Below, in pieces: positions 34,101 to 44,314 of a stretch of DNA of 64,000 nucleotides (position 1 is the first letter of the stretch; every line of letters starts with the position of its first letter). The position numbers were made by a program, and so were the translations under genes. The stretch lies in the NCBI RefSeq assembly GCF_030848805.1, contig NW_027270110.1, positions 1 through 64,000 of the forward strand. Reading direction: 5' to 3'. Source of the DNA: Temnothorax longispinosus (Eukaryota > Arthropoda > Insecta > Hymenoptera > Formicidae). Below the pieces are notes generated by a model. The model made no database searches and had not been told where the DNA came from. It saw nothing but the letters and a program-made list of their open reading frames with translations.

Positions 34101-35712
34101 ACATATTAATAACGAAATATTTTTGTTACTTATTATAATACTTGCCATTTATTACTTTTTTAAGATACTTCATATCATTAATAGCCTCGTAGGTGAGATC
34201 ACCATGTTTTGCCAACATGTCGTCAATTTCCTCGCGAACTCTGTCCTGTATATCTTGATGTTGCGCTAATTCGTATAGAGCGAATGTTGCTGTCGCCGCG
34301 GAGCTTTCAAAGCCAGCAAAAAAAAAGGCAAAAGCCTGCGCGGTAGCTTCCGCCATGGTAAGCTTATTTATGGTTGCTGCAAGTAAATTTCATAAGTTTC
34401 TTTAATAATCTATTTCAAGAGAAATCTCTTAATTATTTGATATTAATATAATATATACATTATGTATTAAAAATATATTTACATTTTACGTCAGTCTTCT
34501 TGTCATCGTCAGGATCAACGTAGCCTCTCTCCATAAGTTGAATGAGCAAATTCATAAAGTCCTGCGTTACGATATTATTAATTTGTCTGCGTTCCACATT
34601 TTCCCGAAACATATTCATAAAAAAGCTGGTGGTCTCTCGGTCCGCGAGGGATATGGAAAAGAAATCCATAATTTTGGCAGGGACACAAACAGGATAAATC
34701 GTAATATTTTTATCCTTAAAAATTGTTTTCCTTGGATTAGACAGTCATTCTTCGGATCCTCAATACAGTTAGACACCATGCCAAAAGCAGTTGACATTAT
34801 TACGTCTATAGTATATCTGTTGATCAAATTGGTAAATAATTTTTACTAACTTTTATCAAATTCTATCGAAATGTGCGAAACATCAAAGATGTTAAAAAAT
34901 TATTGAAATTATGAAAAATAACTTGAACTAATAAAGAAAGATTGATATATAAAAAATTAAGTAAAAAAATTTCTTTATACAAATATGCTGTTTATCTTTT
35001 CATAATATTTACATTTTTTATCTTTAAATTCAGAAGTTCTATTCCTTGTTGTTTGCAAAACTTTGTTTAAGTAACAATTAAAAAAAATTATTACCTTCCA
35101 AACATATCTTTCATCTCAACAGAATCTCTCGTCTGTGGTTTGCTTTCTAAATAATTTGCCAGTTTTTCACTACATTCCTTGGCAATTGGGAACATCCTCT
35201 TTATTTTTGCCGAAGTAAAAGTAGGTGACATCTTGCGGCGCAGATCTCGCCATCTCTTTCCATTTACACAAAATAAATTTTTGAATAATGGATTAAGTTT
35301 TGGATTAAAATGTATTCCACGATTATGGAAACTTAAAAAATTTTTTATTAACATTTCTCGGATAAGATCGGGATCGGCAATTATCAAATATGGTTTAAAA
35401 AATGCATATATTCCTATAGCTCGATGTTCCTTATGCTTCATATAGAAATTTTGTAAAAAATACACCTGTTGAAAAAGCTCTTTTTAGATAATTCTGCGAT
35501 TTTTTTTTCAAGTAGAAATACAAATAAAACAGTGTAAAATAAATGTACTCGCCTATTTGCTGTTTTCCAGTTATTAATGTCGTTATGTTTCCAGTTGGCA
35601 CAACGGGTTCAATGTAAAAAACGTTTCTTCTTCGCCAAAAATTGAATATAATAAACTTATAATAAATATATAGAGCGCTCAGGGCAATGATGATTAATTC
35701 GATAAATGCCAT
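30995..35712 (-). CDS. Cytochrome P450, CYP6-like (six exons, two indels)
   Basis: Microsomal monooxygenase of the CYP3 clan. Exons (minus strand): 35553-35712, 35095-35465, 34483-34816, 34146-34376, 33786-34037, 30995-31158; summed length fits about 503 residues, the usual size. In order it has an N-terminal membrane anchor, the oxygen-binding I-helix AGFESS, ETLR (ExxR), DPERF, and the heme loop FGEGSRSCIG with its Cys. No stop codons interrupt it, but frame is lost twice in homopolymers: one extra T in exon 2 (35454-35459) and one missing A in exon 3 (near 34670). Either assembly error or a young pseudogene. Introns 1 and 4 appear to use GC donors. The last intron (2.6 kb) holds three repeat insertions. 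Confidence 0.85.
31309..31472. repeat. AT-rich palindrome in P450 last intron
   Basis: AATTAAATATTTTTATAAAT near 31316 pairs with ATTTATAAAAATATTTAATT near 31448; inner GTGTACATTTTAATTAAG/TTAATTAAG boxes also pair. About 160 bp. MITE-like, no clear duplication. Confidence 0.55.
31487..32250. mobile_element. Inverted-repeat element in P450 last intron
   Basis: TAGATTAACATACC on the left pairs with GGTACGTTAATCTA on the right. Arms of about 350 bp share TTGACATATATATGTTGTC, CCTGAGTAACTTTT and ATCGTCGGT or complements, and GACAGTACACAT with its inverse near the centre. No transposase. Confidence 0.7.
32275..33609. mobile_element. CACTGAG-ended element in P450 last intron
   Basis: Begins CACTGAGAAAAAAAA (32275) and ends TTTTTTTCTCAGTG (33609) with TA on each side. 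The terminus and TA flank resemble the MITE at 55444-55734. The interior is AT-rich with a small hairpin (33090-33150, ATATGTGGCAG..CCGCCACATGTAT). No ORF with known domain. Confidence 0.65.
33786..34037 (-). CDS. P450 exon 5 (K-helix to heme loop)
   Basis: Acceptor ACATATTCCAG. Begins ETLRKYPPLPMLNRIC (ExxR motif), then VPKGTPIIIPVLGLHRDP, DPERF and FGEGSRSCIG with the heme-thiolate Cys. Donor G/GTGAGG. Confidence 0.9.
34146..34376 (-). CDS. P450 exon 4 (I-helix)
   Basis: Acceptor TTACTTGCAG. Encodes NKLTMAEATAQAFAFFFAGF ESS, the I-helix, then YELAQHQDIQDRVREEI and MKYLKKVIN. The donor reads G/GCAAGT, a consensus GC-AG donor, in phase 1 with exon 5. Confidence 0.85.
34483..34816 (-). CDS. 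P450 exon 3 (frameshifted)
   Basis: Acceptor GATCAACAG. Encodes YTIDVIMSTAFGMVSNCIED, then FVSLPK, after which the frame shifts to IMDFFSISLADRETTSFFMN and TQDFMNLLIQLM. One A more in the AAAA run near 34670 restores a single frame. Donor T/GTAAAT. Confidence 0.8.
35095..35465 (-). CDS. P450 exon 2
   Basis: Acceptor TTTTCAACAG at 35466. Encodes KHKEHRAIGIYAFFKPYLII, DPDLIREMLIKNF, HNRG, WRDLRRKMSPTFTSAKIKRM (the WxxxR C-helix). Five T's near 35455 would make the exon 1 junction in frame; six are present. Donor AG/GTAATA. Confidence 0.8.
35553..35712 (-). CDS. P450 exon 1 (membrane anchor)
   Basis: Starts MAFIELIIIALSALYIYYKF, a single hydrophobic anchor for the ER membrane, followed by WRRR and the proline-containing EPVVPTGN hinge. 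The exon ends at ATA G followed by GCGAGT, an apparent GC donor in phase 1. Confidence 0.8.
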
Positions 35713-36412
35713 AGTGAATCTAAAGAAAGAAAAAAAACCAATCTTTTATAAAAATGAAATAATAAGAAGATAGCGTACTGTAAAAGACGATCCCTATAAA
35801 CGATCTTGCGCATAGATGTTATAAATATAAAAATTTATAAGCTCAATAAAACAAGAGCAGAAATAAAAACGATTCTACAGTTTCTTTACCCCAGTTTCAT
35901 AATAATTTTTTAAAATTTGGTTAATCAGTTCTTGAGTTATAGAAATTTTAGTAAGTTTGGCCGTTTTTTTAACAGAAATCGGTAACCCCTTTATTATTAA
36001 CAATTTTTATTAATTCTATTATATTCTTCAGTCTTTTCTACCCCTATTTCATATATAATTCGTTAAGATTTGGTTGATCAGTTCGGGAGTTATAGAAATT
36101 TCTATAAATTTGGCACAGCATACATACATTACATATACACACATTTTTTTTAATGCAATATTTCGACGTTTTAGAACACTCTGAACATATGGACATTAAA
36201 AACTCAAAAAACAATCTTTTCTTGGGTTTCTTCTACCCCTATTTCATATATAATTCATTAACATTTGGTTAATTAGATTTAGTTTTATATGCGATCAAAG
36301 ATCCATATACGAAGTTTATGAAAACAAAGCTTCCTCTATGAGGAAGCAAAATGTAATAGGCGAGTGCACGCACGATCAAATAATGAATTTTCCACTAAAT
36401 AGGTTTTACTCT
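35713..36412. other. P450 upstream region with repeated 3'-UTR-like units
   Basis: Three related units around 35890-36270 contain ACCCCTATTTCATATATAAT, TTGGTTGATCAGTTCGGGAG and TATAGAAATTTCTATAAATT. Similar inverted text lies near 1610-1690, and looser relatives in the arrays at 41.8-42.8 and 49.6-50.1 kb. No TATA box for the P450 was convincingly located. Confidence 0.4.
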
Positions 36413-36592
36413 AAAGCCGGCTACACACGTTCCGGTAGAACTTTCAGGTATGCCTGCGCAGGCACGCCTGTGCAGGTCTACCGGAACGTGTAGATGATAA
36501 TGGGTGCACTACGGGCATCCAGTAGACCTGCACAGGCATGCCTGCGCAGGCATACCTGACAGTTTTACCGGAACGTGTGTAGCCGGCTTAAG
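36413..36592. mobile_element. Palindromic MITE (CCGGCTACACACG ends)
   Basis: AAGCCGGCTACACACGTTCC on the left is the inverse of GGAACGTGTGTAGCCGGCTT on the right. Inner arms pair through TATGCCTGCGCAGGCA and CCTGTGCAGGTCTACCGGAA. About 180 bp, GC-rich against an AT-rich background, non-coding. Confidence 0.85.
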
Positions 36593-37101
36593 GGCAATAA
36601 CTTCATGATGGAACCAGCAGATAGAACCTATTAGTTTAGCAGAAACCTCGTTATCGCCTATCTCATAATAGGGGACAAGGGGACTTTCCTCTATATATAT
36701 TCCACCCCTATGATATATAAAAAAAATGCAAGGGTGTCTAAAAATTTTTTTTGTTAAATACAAAGAACACAAATATTTCACATTCCAATTTTTTTATAGT
36801 AGGGGAAATCAGGGACAAACGTAACATTTTGCTCATTTGAATTGATATCTTCGATTTACTTATTTATATATTATATATAAACTTTTTCTCTTTTATAAAA
36901 TAAATACATTCTTTCATAAGGTAAATACATTCTTTACTTACATTATGGTATAAATAAAATTCATTCACATTTTATAATTACTTAGAAAAATCAAATTTTA
37001 TGAAGATCGAATTTGTTACGATTGTCCCTACCCCTAGGGCTGGTTGTAACAGAGCTCAAGGTTGATTTCAATAAGATAAAATAAAATAAAAACGAACATA
37101 T

Positions 37102-37410
37102 TGTTACGCTCGTCCGCGCGTTCGCTGCACACACACTCACGCACACACTCGCGAACGCGGCGCGCGATCCCGTTGCCGGGAATATATAAAGACTCTCTCT
37201 GGTAGAAAAGAACTCGTTTAATGGGAATATGCGAATACAACGAAGAGCTCGTGAACACGTCTGTTCGACACAAAGGCCCAGCGAAGAATTTGACAGACGG
37301 CAAATGTAAACACAATAATATCGCAACAGCTCGTCGTCAGGCACGACGTCACGCAGCGCTTCGCGACTGCTTTTCGGGCTTCTACCGGGCGTCTCGGCAC
37401 GGGCGCAACA
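37102..37410. mobile_element. Solo LTR, 309 bp
   Basis: Starts TGTTACG and ends GCAACA, with ATAT duplicated at 37098-37101 and 37411-37414. It contains a TATA-like AATATATAAAGAC near 37181. TG..CA ends and a 4-bp duplication fit a Gypsy- or BEL-type LTR left by recombination. The overlapping short ORFs here are by-products. Confidence 0.7.
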
Positions 37411-37414
37411 ATAT

Positions 37415-38741
37415 AATTAATGTAGCAAAAGGTTGTATTTTTTAAAAACTTTTTTAAATAGTTCTAGACGTTTAAAATTATTTTAAACAGACGTTGCTAA
37501 ACCTTTATTTGTTTTTCTTTTTTGTATATTTGGCATTTTTAAATAATAATAAAAATATTTTTATTTAAAAAATACATATATAAATAAATAGAAATCAACA
37601 CCAATAACAATTATTACTTTTGGGACAAAAGTAACAGACTGATACTTTTGTCCCAACTTATATTTTGCCACAATTGGTTAAATACTCATTATTATAAAAT
37701 AAACTAACCTCTAACTAAAGGAATAGTGACTTATTTATAATAAACAATAAATAAAGGGGTAAACTAAATTTTCAATAAAATATTAAGAAAATAAGATAAC
37801 ACAAAATACTCAAAATTTGAAGTATAGGCTCTAATAGAAATTCACGAATATAGAAAACGGGCTAACTAAGAAACCAAGCGCGGTAAATAATGCGCAAAAG
37901 TTTTATTTTTATTTTTATTTCACGCATAAGTATCTTTCAACCTTGACTGCGCGCCGACTAAATTTGTCAGATTCGAAAGTACCATCGTGAATCTAAAGCA
38001 TGTGAAAAATGTTAAAGCCTTATGATCAATCATGATGTGAAAATGTTGTCCGAATAAATCTGTCCTTAACTTAAGGATGTTTTACCTATAGCTATATGTA
38101 GTATAATTTTGTTTTCTTGATTGAAGACTTTGCATGTATTGTCAAACAACTCAAAATTTTTTCTATGTTAGAAGGGATCACCGTTAACAGTTTGAGTATG
38201 ATTTTTTGTTATTTAAATAATTAGTATTGTTTAAACAATTAACAAAATTTTTTTGTGGCAAAAAAATTTTGAAACTTAAAATACAATATCAATGATGTAT
38301 GTTTCAAAGTCTTTTTAAAATTCAATTTAAATTATATTCGTTTAATCTTTGCAATACCCGATCTAAATGAATTAAAAGTTTTTCCAATAATTTTGATACT
38401 ATCAGAATATATCAGTTCTTCTGATTATATCAGTTCTTATATAATACTACTTCGTTTCATTTTATAAGAGAATATAGAATACATATTATAAGAAATTTTT
38501 ACATTTAGAAAAAATTATATACATATCACTTTTGAGTTCTTTACGAGTAAGTTAATTACAAGAAGAGGATATGTAATATGGACTAATCACCGATTTTTAT
38601 TCTCTTGCATTTACATGAATCTACATCGAAAATAAATTTATCCGTGTCGATCGTATCTGCTGATTCAGAGCGAGAAAAAGAGAATAATATTCTCTCTCTC
38701 GATTGCTCGGCACGGCTTAACCTTGGCCGTGGCCAAGTGTT
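37415..38741. other. AT-rich spacer, no gene seen
   Basis: A short imperfect inverted motif (GGGACAAAAGTAAC / ACTTTTGTCCC) is at 37621-37656. Nothing else recognised. Confidence 0.4.
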
Positions 38742-38832
38742 AATAAATACAGGATCGCTGAAATGCGGTAGTTTCACACGCTACCGCATACTACCGATTC
38801 GGTAGCATTCCAGCGATCCTGTATTTATGCTA
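38742..38832. repeat. Stem-loop (AATACAGGATCGCTG)
   Basis: AATAAATACAGGATCGCTG pairs with CAGCGATCCTGTATTTAT around a second nested pair ATGCGGTAG/CTACCGCAT. Outside it, CGGCTTAA (38714) and TTTAAGCCG (38835) also pair, so a ~135-bp MITE is likely. Confidence 0.65.
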
Positions 38833-38844
38833 GATTTAAGCCGC

Positions 38845-39283
38845 TTACAGCAAGCAGCAGCACAGCGCACACAAGCGAGCAGCCGTGTACGTGTGCGGCG
38901 GCTGTGCGCTCGTCGTTCGGCCAGCTTCGAGCGGCCTAAGAGCGCAGACATACATTTGCCGTCTTTTTCTTGCTCGAGCTAGCGTCGCCAGCCACGAGAA
39001 TCGTAAAATCCTATTGTACGATCGGCTCGCGCGTCTTACTCGCGTCTTCGCGTGTCTCTTTCCGCACTAGGCGCGAAACATTATCCATGTCTCTTAATTA
39101 TGTCACAATTAAATCGTAAAAATTTCATGAAATAGGTAATAAATATTTATGTAAATAATCTTTTTTATTTTAATTATTAATACAAAAAAATTGAATTAAA
39201 TGTTCTAAATTATCAGGTCTAATTTGGGCGCCGTCGCCAGCAGCCGCGCCGCGAGAATCATGCCTACACGTGTATATTATACC
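38845..39283. other. GC-rich stretch then AT-rich spacer
   Basis: 38850-39075 is GC-rich (GCGCACACAAGCGAGCAGCC, GGCGGCTGTGCGCTCG) with a 61-aa frame lacking motifs. It may be a promoter, a UTR or part of an LTR; no decisive evidence. Confidence 0.3.
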
Positions 39284-39704
39284 ATCCCTCATTAAAGGAT
39301 CCCTAGTGGAAAGATACAGGTGTGCTCATATTCGAGACGAATTTCGTTATGGTTATGCGCAGATGCCAGATGCAGCCATTTTTTTAAATAAATAAGACAC
39401 TATAATGACATAACACCGAATTCAACTGTCGCGGAAAGATGGAGGTATCTGGCATCAATTTCTCATTTGTTGTTAGAATATATGCGCATGAGGACACCTG
39501 TATTCTTCCACCATGATTAGGCTCATGTTTTGCTAGCAAGATCTGTCGATATAAATTAATAGCAAATTGGCAGCAAAACCGAGTAAGTTCTGCACAATGC
39601 GATTGAGCGTTTAAAAATATTTAAAAGTAGTTGTCACGTAAAATAAATTTCTTAAGAATGTTTTAAAATTTTAGCTGTCTATACGTTAATTTAAACATTA
39701 TCTA
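39284..39704. repeat. Dispersed ~420-bp repeat, copy B
   Basis: Collinear with 11176-11605 from TCATTAAAGGATCCCTAGTG through AGCTGTCTATACGTTAATTT. Scattered substitutions and small indels separate the copies. Flanking sequence differs, so it is a dispersed element and not a local duplication. Confidence 0.75.
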
Positions 39705-40655
39705 AATGTCTGTACAATTTCAAAAATATTTACTATTTAAGAACCGAGATAATTAAAGATACATGTACTATGTGACCAAACACTTGCACTAGTTATGTTC
39801 AGTTTTTAACTGTAAAACACATTTAAGATTTTAATTAAAAAACGATTAAAAGAAAACACTTATATAAACGTAACTAAAAAAATTCAATAATGTTTACCGT
39901 AATTTACCAAATTTTCAATAAAAAAAAAGAGGGAAATATAGTTATGACTTACCTATTTATCAATGCCAGAACTCTTCTTTTATTAGATAAGCCGCTTTCT
40001 CGCCGTTTGTTACTCTACAGAAAATAAATTTAGTATGTTTCAGAACGCGGTTATTTAAATTGATAGAACACTTTTCTTTAGCTAGATAATTAGTGTGTTC
40101 TATTTAGTATATGTCAGTATATGAAATCCAAAACAGAAAACAGACATAAATGGAAACTCTTTTATGCTTTCACTTTCTTCTCCGTATGCTTTGAATTTTT
40201 TCAAACGCTTGGTCTTGGTGCGCACTCGTGCGTCCAACCGAATTCGCTATTAATTTCAATCGACTGATGAATTTACCGCCCGTTTATCTTTTTATAGTCT
40301 TTTTATAGCCCTCTTTTATAGGAGGGAGAGATCGGAGAGAGAAGGGAAGAGCAGCGATAGAAAAGAGAGAGTCAAACAAAACGCCATTCGAAACGGAACG
40401 ATGAAGATCGAGTAGATTGGATTGGAGTAGGCCTAAAATAGGCCGTTATCATTTGTGATGTAAACGCGCGATCACGCGCGACGCGTCCTAAAAGCTTTAT
40501 TTGCTTGTTCGAATTTGATGCAATTCAGGGCGATCCCAAATACGATCCCGTCAATTTTAGGTCTCTTTCGGTGTAAACGAATGATGACTAGACCTACTTC
40601 GGGTCACAATATAGGTCAGGCCGCGATCAGGTCGCTGGGTGTAAACGTAGCCATA

Positions 40656-40781
40656 ATCTCGTATTTCGCAATTCCGTCGCGTCGCGATGTTTTTTGTTCT
40701 CTGTCGCCCAAGATAAAATTGACGAACTTCAGAAGAGACTAGAAACATCACGTTACGCGACGGAATTGCGAAATACGAGAT
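40656..40781. mobile_element. Small MITE with 28-bp inverted ends
   Basis: ATCTCGTATTTCGCAATTCC on the left pairs with GGAATTGCGAAATACGAGAT on the right, extending through GTCGCGTCGCGATG and CATCACGTTACGCGAC. About 125 bp. Confidence 0.75.
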
Positions 40782-41026
40782 AGTCGCAAAAAGGTTAAGA
40801 GCAGAAAACAGGAAGCAATAAAGAACAAATTGTAGATTAGCCTGTAGGAATTCGGAAAACATGTATCTAAACGACTGGTTTCAGAAATGATTTACATCAA
40901 ATTACAAAATAATTCTAATTTACAAAAGGATATTGAATTCCTACATTATACATATACTAGCTGGTTACCCGGGCTTTGCCCCGGAGGACATATGTAATAA
41001 GTAACATATGTAAGACACGCAAATAG

Positions 41027-41089
41027 TCTCTCTCTCCTTCTCTTCCTCTCTCCCTCTCTCTCTCTCTCTTTCTCTCTCCCTTTCTTCTA

Positions 41090-41120
<31 letters not shown>

Positions 41121-41145
41121 CCTCTCTCCCTCTCTCTCTCTCTTT
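41027..41145. repeat. (CT)n tract, left of LINE copy 3
   Basis: Imperfect CT/CCCT repeat that runs directly into LINE sequence at about 41146. Confidence 0.9.
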
Positions 41146-41494
41146 ATGAATGTAAGACAGAGGCTAATGTACAATGTATGTATTTTTATTTTTAAGATAG
41201 TAAGAGGCATAATGCCAAAACACTTAAGTAATAGGATAGAAATAGTAGGAGATGTGAGTGGACGACGAACGAGACAGGCTGAGAATATTAGAATTCAATA
41301 TCGCAGGACGAAAAGCGTACAGAAAAGTTTATTTTATGAAGGTTTGAATATGTACAACGCCCTACCGATAGAAATTAAGCAATGCGAAAGAATTGTACCA
41401 TTTAAACGTAGGTTAAGAAAATATATTGTATCTTATGTAGAGGAATTAATTTAAGGATATTTTATGTAAAAAATAGCCGAGAAGGCTAATAAAC

Positions 41495-41525
<31 letters not shown>
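41146..41525 (+). mobile_element. LINE copy 3, 3' end only
   Basis: A 102-aa frame MNVRQRLMYNVCIFIFKIVR..PFKRRLRKYIVSYVEELI is the uninterrupted C-terminus of the LINE seen at 6950-8515 and 12906-17990. It is followed by the same 3' UTR (AGCCGAGAAGGCTAATAAA) and seven ATCA units. Heavily 5'-truncated. Both flanks are (CT)n. Confidence 0.85.
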
Positions 41526-41529
<4 letters not shown>

Positions 41530-41672
41530 TCTCCCTCTTTCTTCTCTCTCTCTCTTTCTCTCTGCTCCCTCTCTCTCTTCTCTCTCTCCTCTCCCTCTCT
41601 CCCTCTTCCTCTCCCTCCCTCTTTCTCCCTTTTCCTCTTCCGCTCTTCCTCTCCCTTTCCCTTTCTTCTTTC

Positions 41673-41723
<51 letters not shown>

Positions 41724-41740
41724 CCTCTCTTCCTTTCTCT
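41526..41740. repeat. (CT)n tract, right of LINE copy 3
   Basis: Imperfect CT/CCCT/CTTT repeats of over 200 bp. The 89-aa Arg/Glu frame on the minus strand is an artefact of the repeat. Confidence 0.9.
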
Positions 41741-42869
41741 CTGGAAAATTTTGTAACCGATTTCCAAAAAGATACCGGTTCTCAAAAAGATCGGTAACGA
41801 AAAGCTATGCAGTTTATAGCACTCCCCGGGAAATTTTACTCCTGTTTTATATACAATTCTTTAAAATTTGATCAATTATTTCCCGAAAAATTTGTCAAAC
41901 TTCTGATACCAGTTTCCAAAAAGATCGGTAACAAAAAATTATATACTTTATAGCACTTCCCGGGAAATTCAACCCCTATTTTATGTACAATTCTTTGACA
42001 TTCAGTCATTTGGAACCGGTTTCCAAAAAGATTGGTAACAAAAAATAGTACACTTTATAGCACTCCTCAGGAAATTTTACCCTTACTTTATGTATAATTC
42101 TTTAAAATTTAATCAATCATTTCCTGAAAAATTGGAAAAGTAAAAAAAAAACCGGTTTCCAAAAAGATCGGTAACAAAAACTGTACACATCATGGCGCTC
42201 CTCATAAATATTCTACCGTTACTTCATATACAATTCTTTGCGATTCGGTCAATAAATTTCCAAAAAATTGGAAAAATTTTTAATACCGGCTTCCAAAAAG
42301 ATCGGTAACAAAAAATTATACACTTTATAGCACTCCCCGGAAAATTCTACCCCTGTTTCATATGTAATTCTTTGAGATTCGGTCAGTTATTTTCGAAAAA
42401 TTTGAAAAATTTGAAAAAAAAAAAAACCGGTTTCCAGAAAATCGGTAACGAAAAACTATACACATCATGGCACTTCCCGGGAAATTCTACCACTGTTTCA
42501 TATATTTTTGGTAAAAATTCGGTCCAATTAATTTCCAAAAAATTGGAAAAATTTCTAATACCGGCTTCCAAAAAAAATCGGTAACAAAAAATTATACACT
42601 TTATAGCACTCTCCGGAAAAATTCCACCCCTGTTTCATACGTAATTCTTCGAGATTCGGTCGATTATTTCCCAAAAAATTAAAAAAATTATTAAAAAAAA
42701 TCAGTTTCCAGAAAATTGGTAGCAAAAAACTATACACTTTATGGCACTCCCCGGGAAATTCTACCCCTATTCATGTACCCTTGATAAAAATTCGGTCCAC
42801 TAACGAATGAGTAGTTCGCGGACAGACGGACAGACAAACAGTCGGGTTTTATACATATAATAGTATAGA

Positions 42870-43075
42870 TACGTTCCTATTTTAAATAAATTTAAATAAA
42901 TTGTAACCTTGCTCTTTCTTGGTCTGATCAGACCAAGGAAGCGCAAGGTTACAAATAATAGTTTTAATTTACATATACCGAATTCCTACATCATGAATAC
43001 GTTCCCATTTTAAATAAATTTTAATAAATTGTCACCTTGCGCTTCCTTGATCTGATCAGACCATGCAAATAATTA
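42870..43075. repeat. Two direct copies with TCTGATCAGA palindrome
   Basis: TTTAAATAAATTGT(A/C)ACCTTG followed by TTGGTCTGATCAGACCAAGG (perfect palindrome, near 42919) occurs twice, the second slightly decayed (near 43047). In the first copy CTTGCGCTTCC-type arms also pair. Confidence 0.6.
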
Positions 43076-44314
43076 ATATTTATTTAAAGAACGCAAAGGA
43101 AAGAAATTAGATATAATGCCATGAAAAAGAAGTAAAATAATAGTATTATTCCAAGTATATTTATTAGAATGAGTAATATCGCATAAAATATTGTATATAC
43201 ATTTTGTACATCAAATTGAATTTAAAGGAATACGTACAATATTTTAGAAATTTAGAAAGTATCTCTCAAAATTGCAGTAATCTTAATATCTAGGATGTGG
43301 AAGATATTTAAAATGTATAAAATACAGTAGAAAGTAAAATAAAATTATGAAATGTAACAGCGTAATGAGAAACGTAGAAATTAAAAAAGATACAATAGTA
43401 TCTATAACAAGCAGCAAATTATATGAGAGATAAGAATTAGAAATGGGCAAAATCTCCAGCAACAACATACTTAACACTTAACACGCCCGTTCTTTGTTTT
43501 CTTCTTTCTTCATTGAAAGAAAGAAAAAGAAGAATGCTTCGAAGTATTTCCCAAGGAGAACAAAAAGTCAACATAATATGTCACTGTGATGTCAAAATGA
43601 CGGGAAGAAGTCAGAGTTTGATCACTAAACTATTATGACTCCAAAATGACTGTACAGTGACTCGTCATAAAATCATTACATGACGATATTTTGACTCAGG
43701 ATTTTTATATTAATTTTTGGAAACATAATTTGTTCGACCACTTTCACAAATTGTTCTGAAAAAAAAGTGAATCCCTCTGGAATTTATGTGTCTTCGCGTT
43801 AAATTTTGTGTTTTAAGTTAAATAACCAATTGCTTCGAACATTCTGTTAGAATATTAATTTCGCGAAAGTATCTTGTACAATTTTTTAGCAGATTAATAT
43901 TTGATCAATATTTATGCAAATAACATTTTTATTTAATTTAAAAAATTGCTTTAAAATATATCCAGGCACGTGCAAAAAACGCGTATAAAAGATATCTCAA
44001 AAACATCTTTATGAAGACATTAATTGACGACGTCAGTGTGAATAAGACATTTACCAACATTTTGCAATAAAGTTATTTAAAAAATACACATCTGATTTTT
44101 AATCACTATATCTCTATAATAAAGAATCCACAACAAAAGCACTATTCCCATTTGACGAAGAATTGAGACTAATTTTACAATATTATAAGAAAATATATAT
44201 AGCCATTCTTACGGTGTCTTTAGCGGCAAAAAAATATTTTGTATTATATGTATCTAAAATATTGGAAGAAGTTTATATTATTATATAATTAATGCAATAA
44301 ATCTATTGTCATGT
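43076..44314. other. AT-rich spacer, no gene seen
   Basis: Short ORFs only, no motifs. TGACTCGTCATAAAATCATTACATGACGA-like text near 43650 has weak inverted symmetry. Confidence 0.4.

Larger units (their letters stand above)
40957..42869 (+). repeat. Dispersed repeat with ~110-bp unit array, copy 1
   Basis: Opens ACTAGCTGGTTACCCGGGCT (hairpin CCCGGGC-TTTG-CCCCGG) and closes GACGGACAGACAAACAG..ATATAATAGTATAGA. In between, after microsatellites and a LINE insertion, 41750-42780 has about nine units of the type CACTCCCCGGGAAATTCTAC / CCCTGTTTCATATACAATTC / CCAAAAAGATCGGTAAC. A second copy is at 48764-50115. The flanks (GAATTCCTACATTATA and TACGTTCCTATTTTAAATAA) recur joined at 42990-43025, which gives the empty site. 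No clear ORF; class uncertain. Confidence 0.7.

Noticed and set aside
33857..35445. Plus-strand ORFs across the P450
   Set aside because: Antisense shadows of P450 exons.
36991..37445. Several overlapping ORFs of 60-117 aa
   Set aside because: They lie across a solo LTR in conflicting frames, with no domain.
41516..41785. Arg/Glu-rich 89-aa ORF, and the similar one at 40965-41210
   Set aside because: Translation of (CT)n microsatellites.
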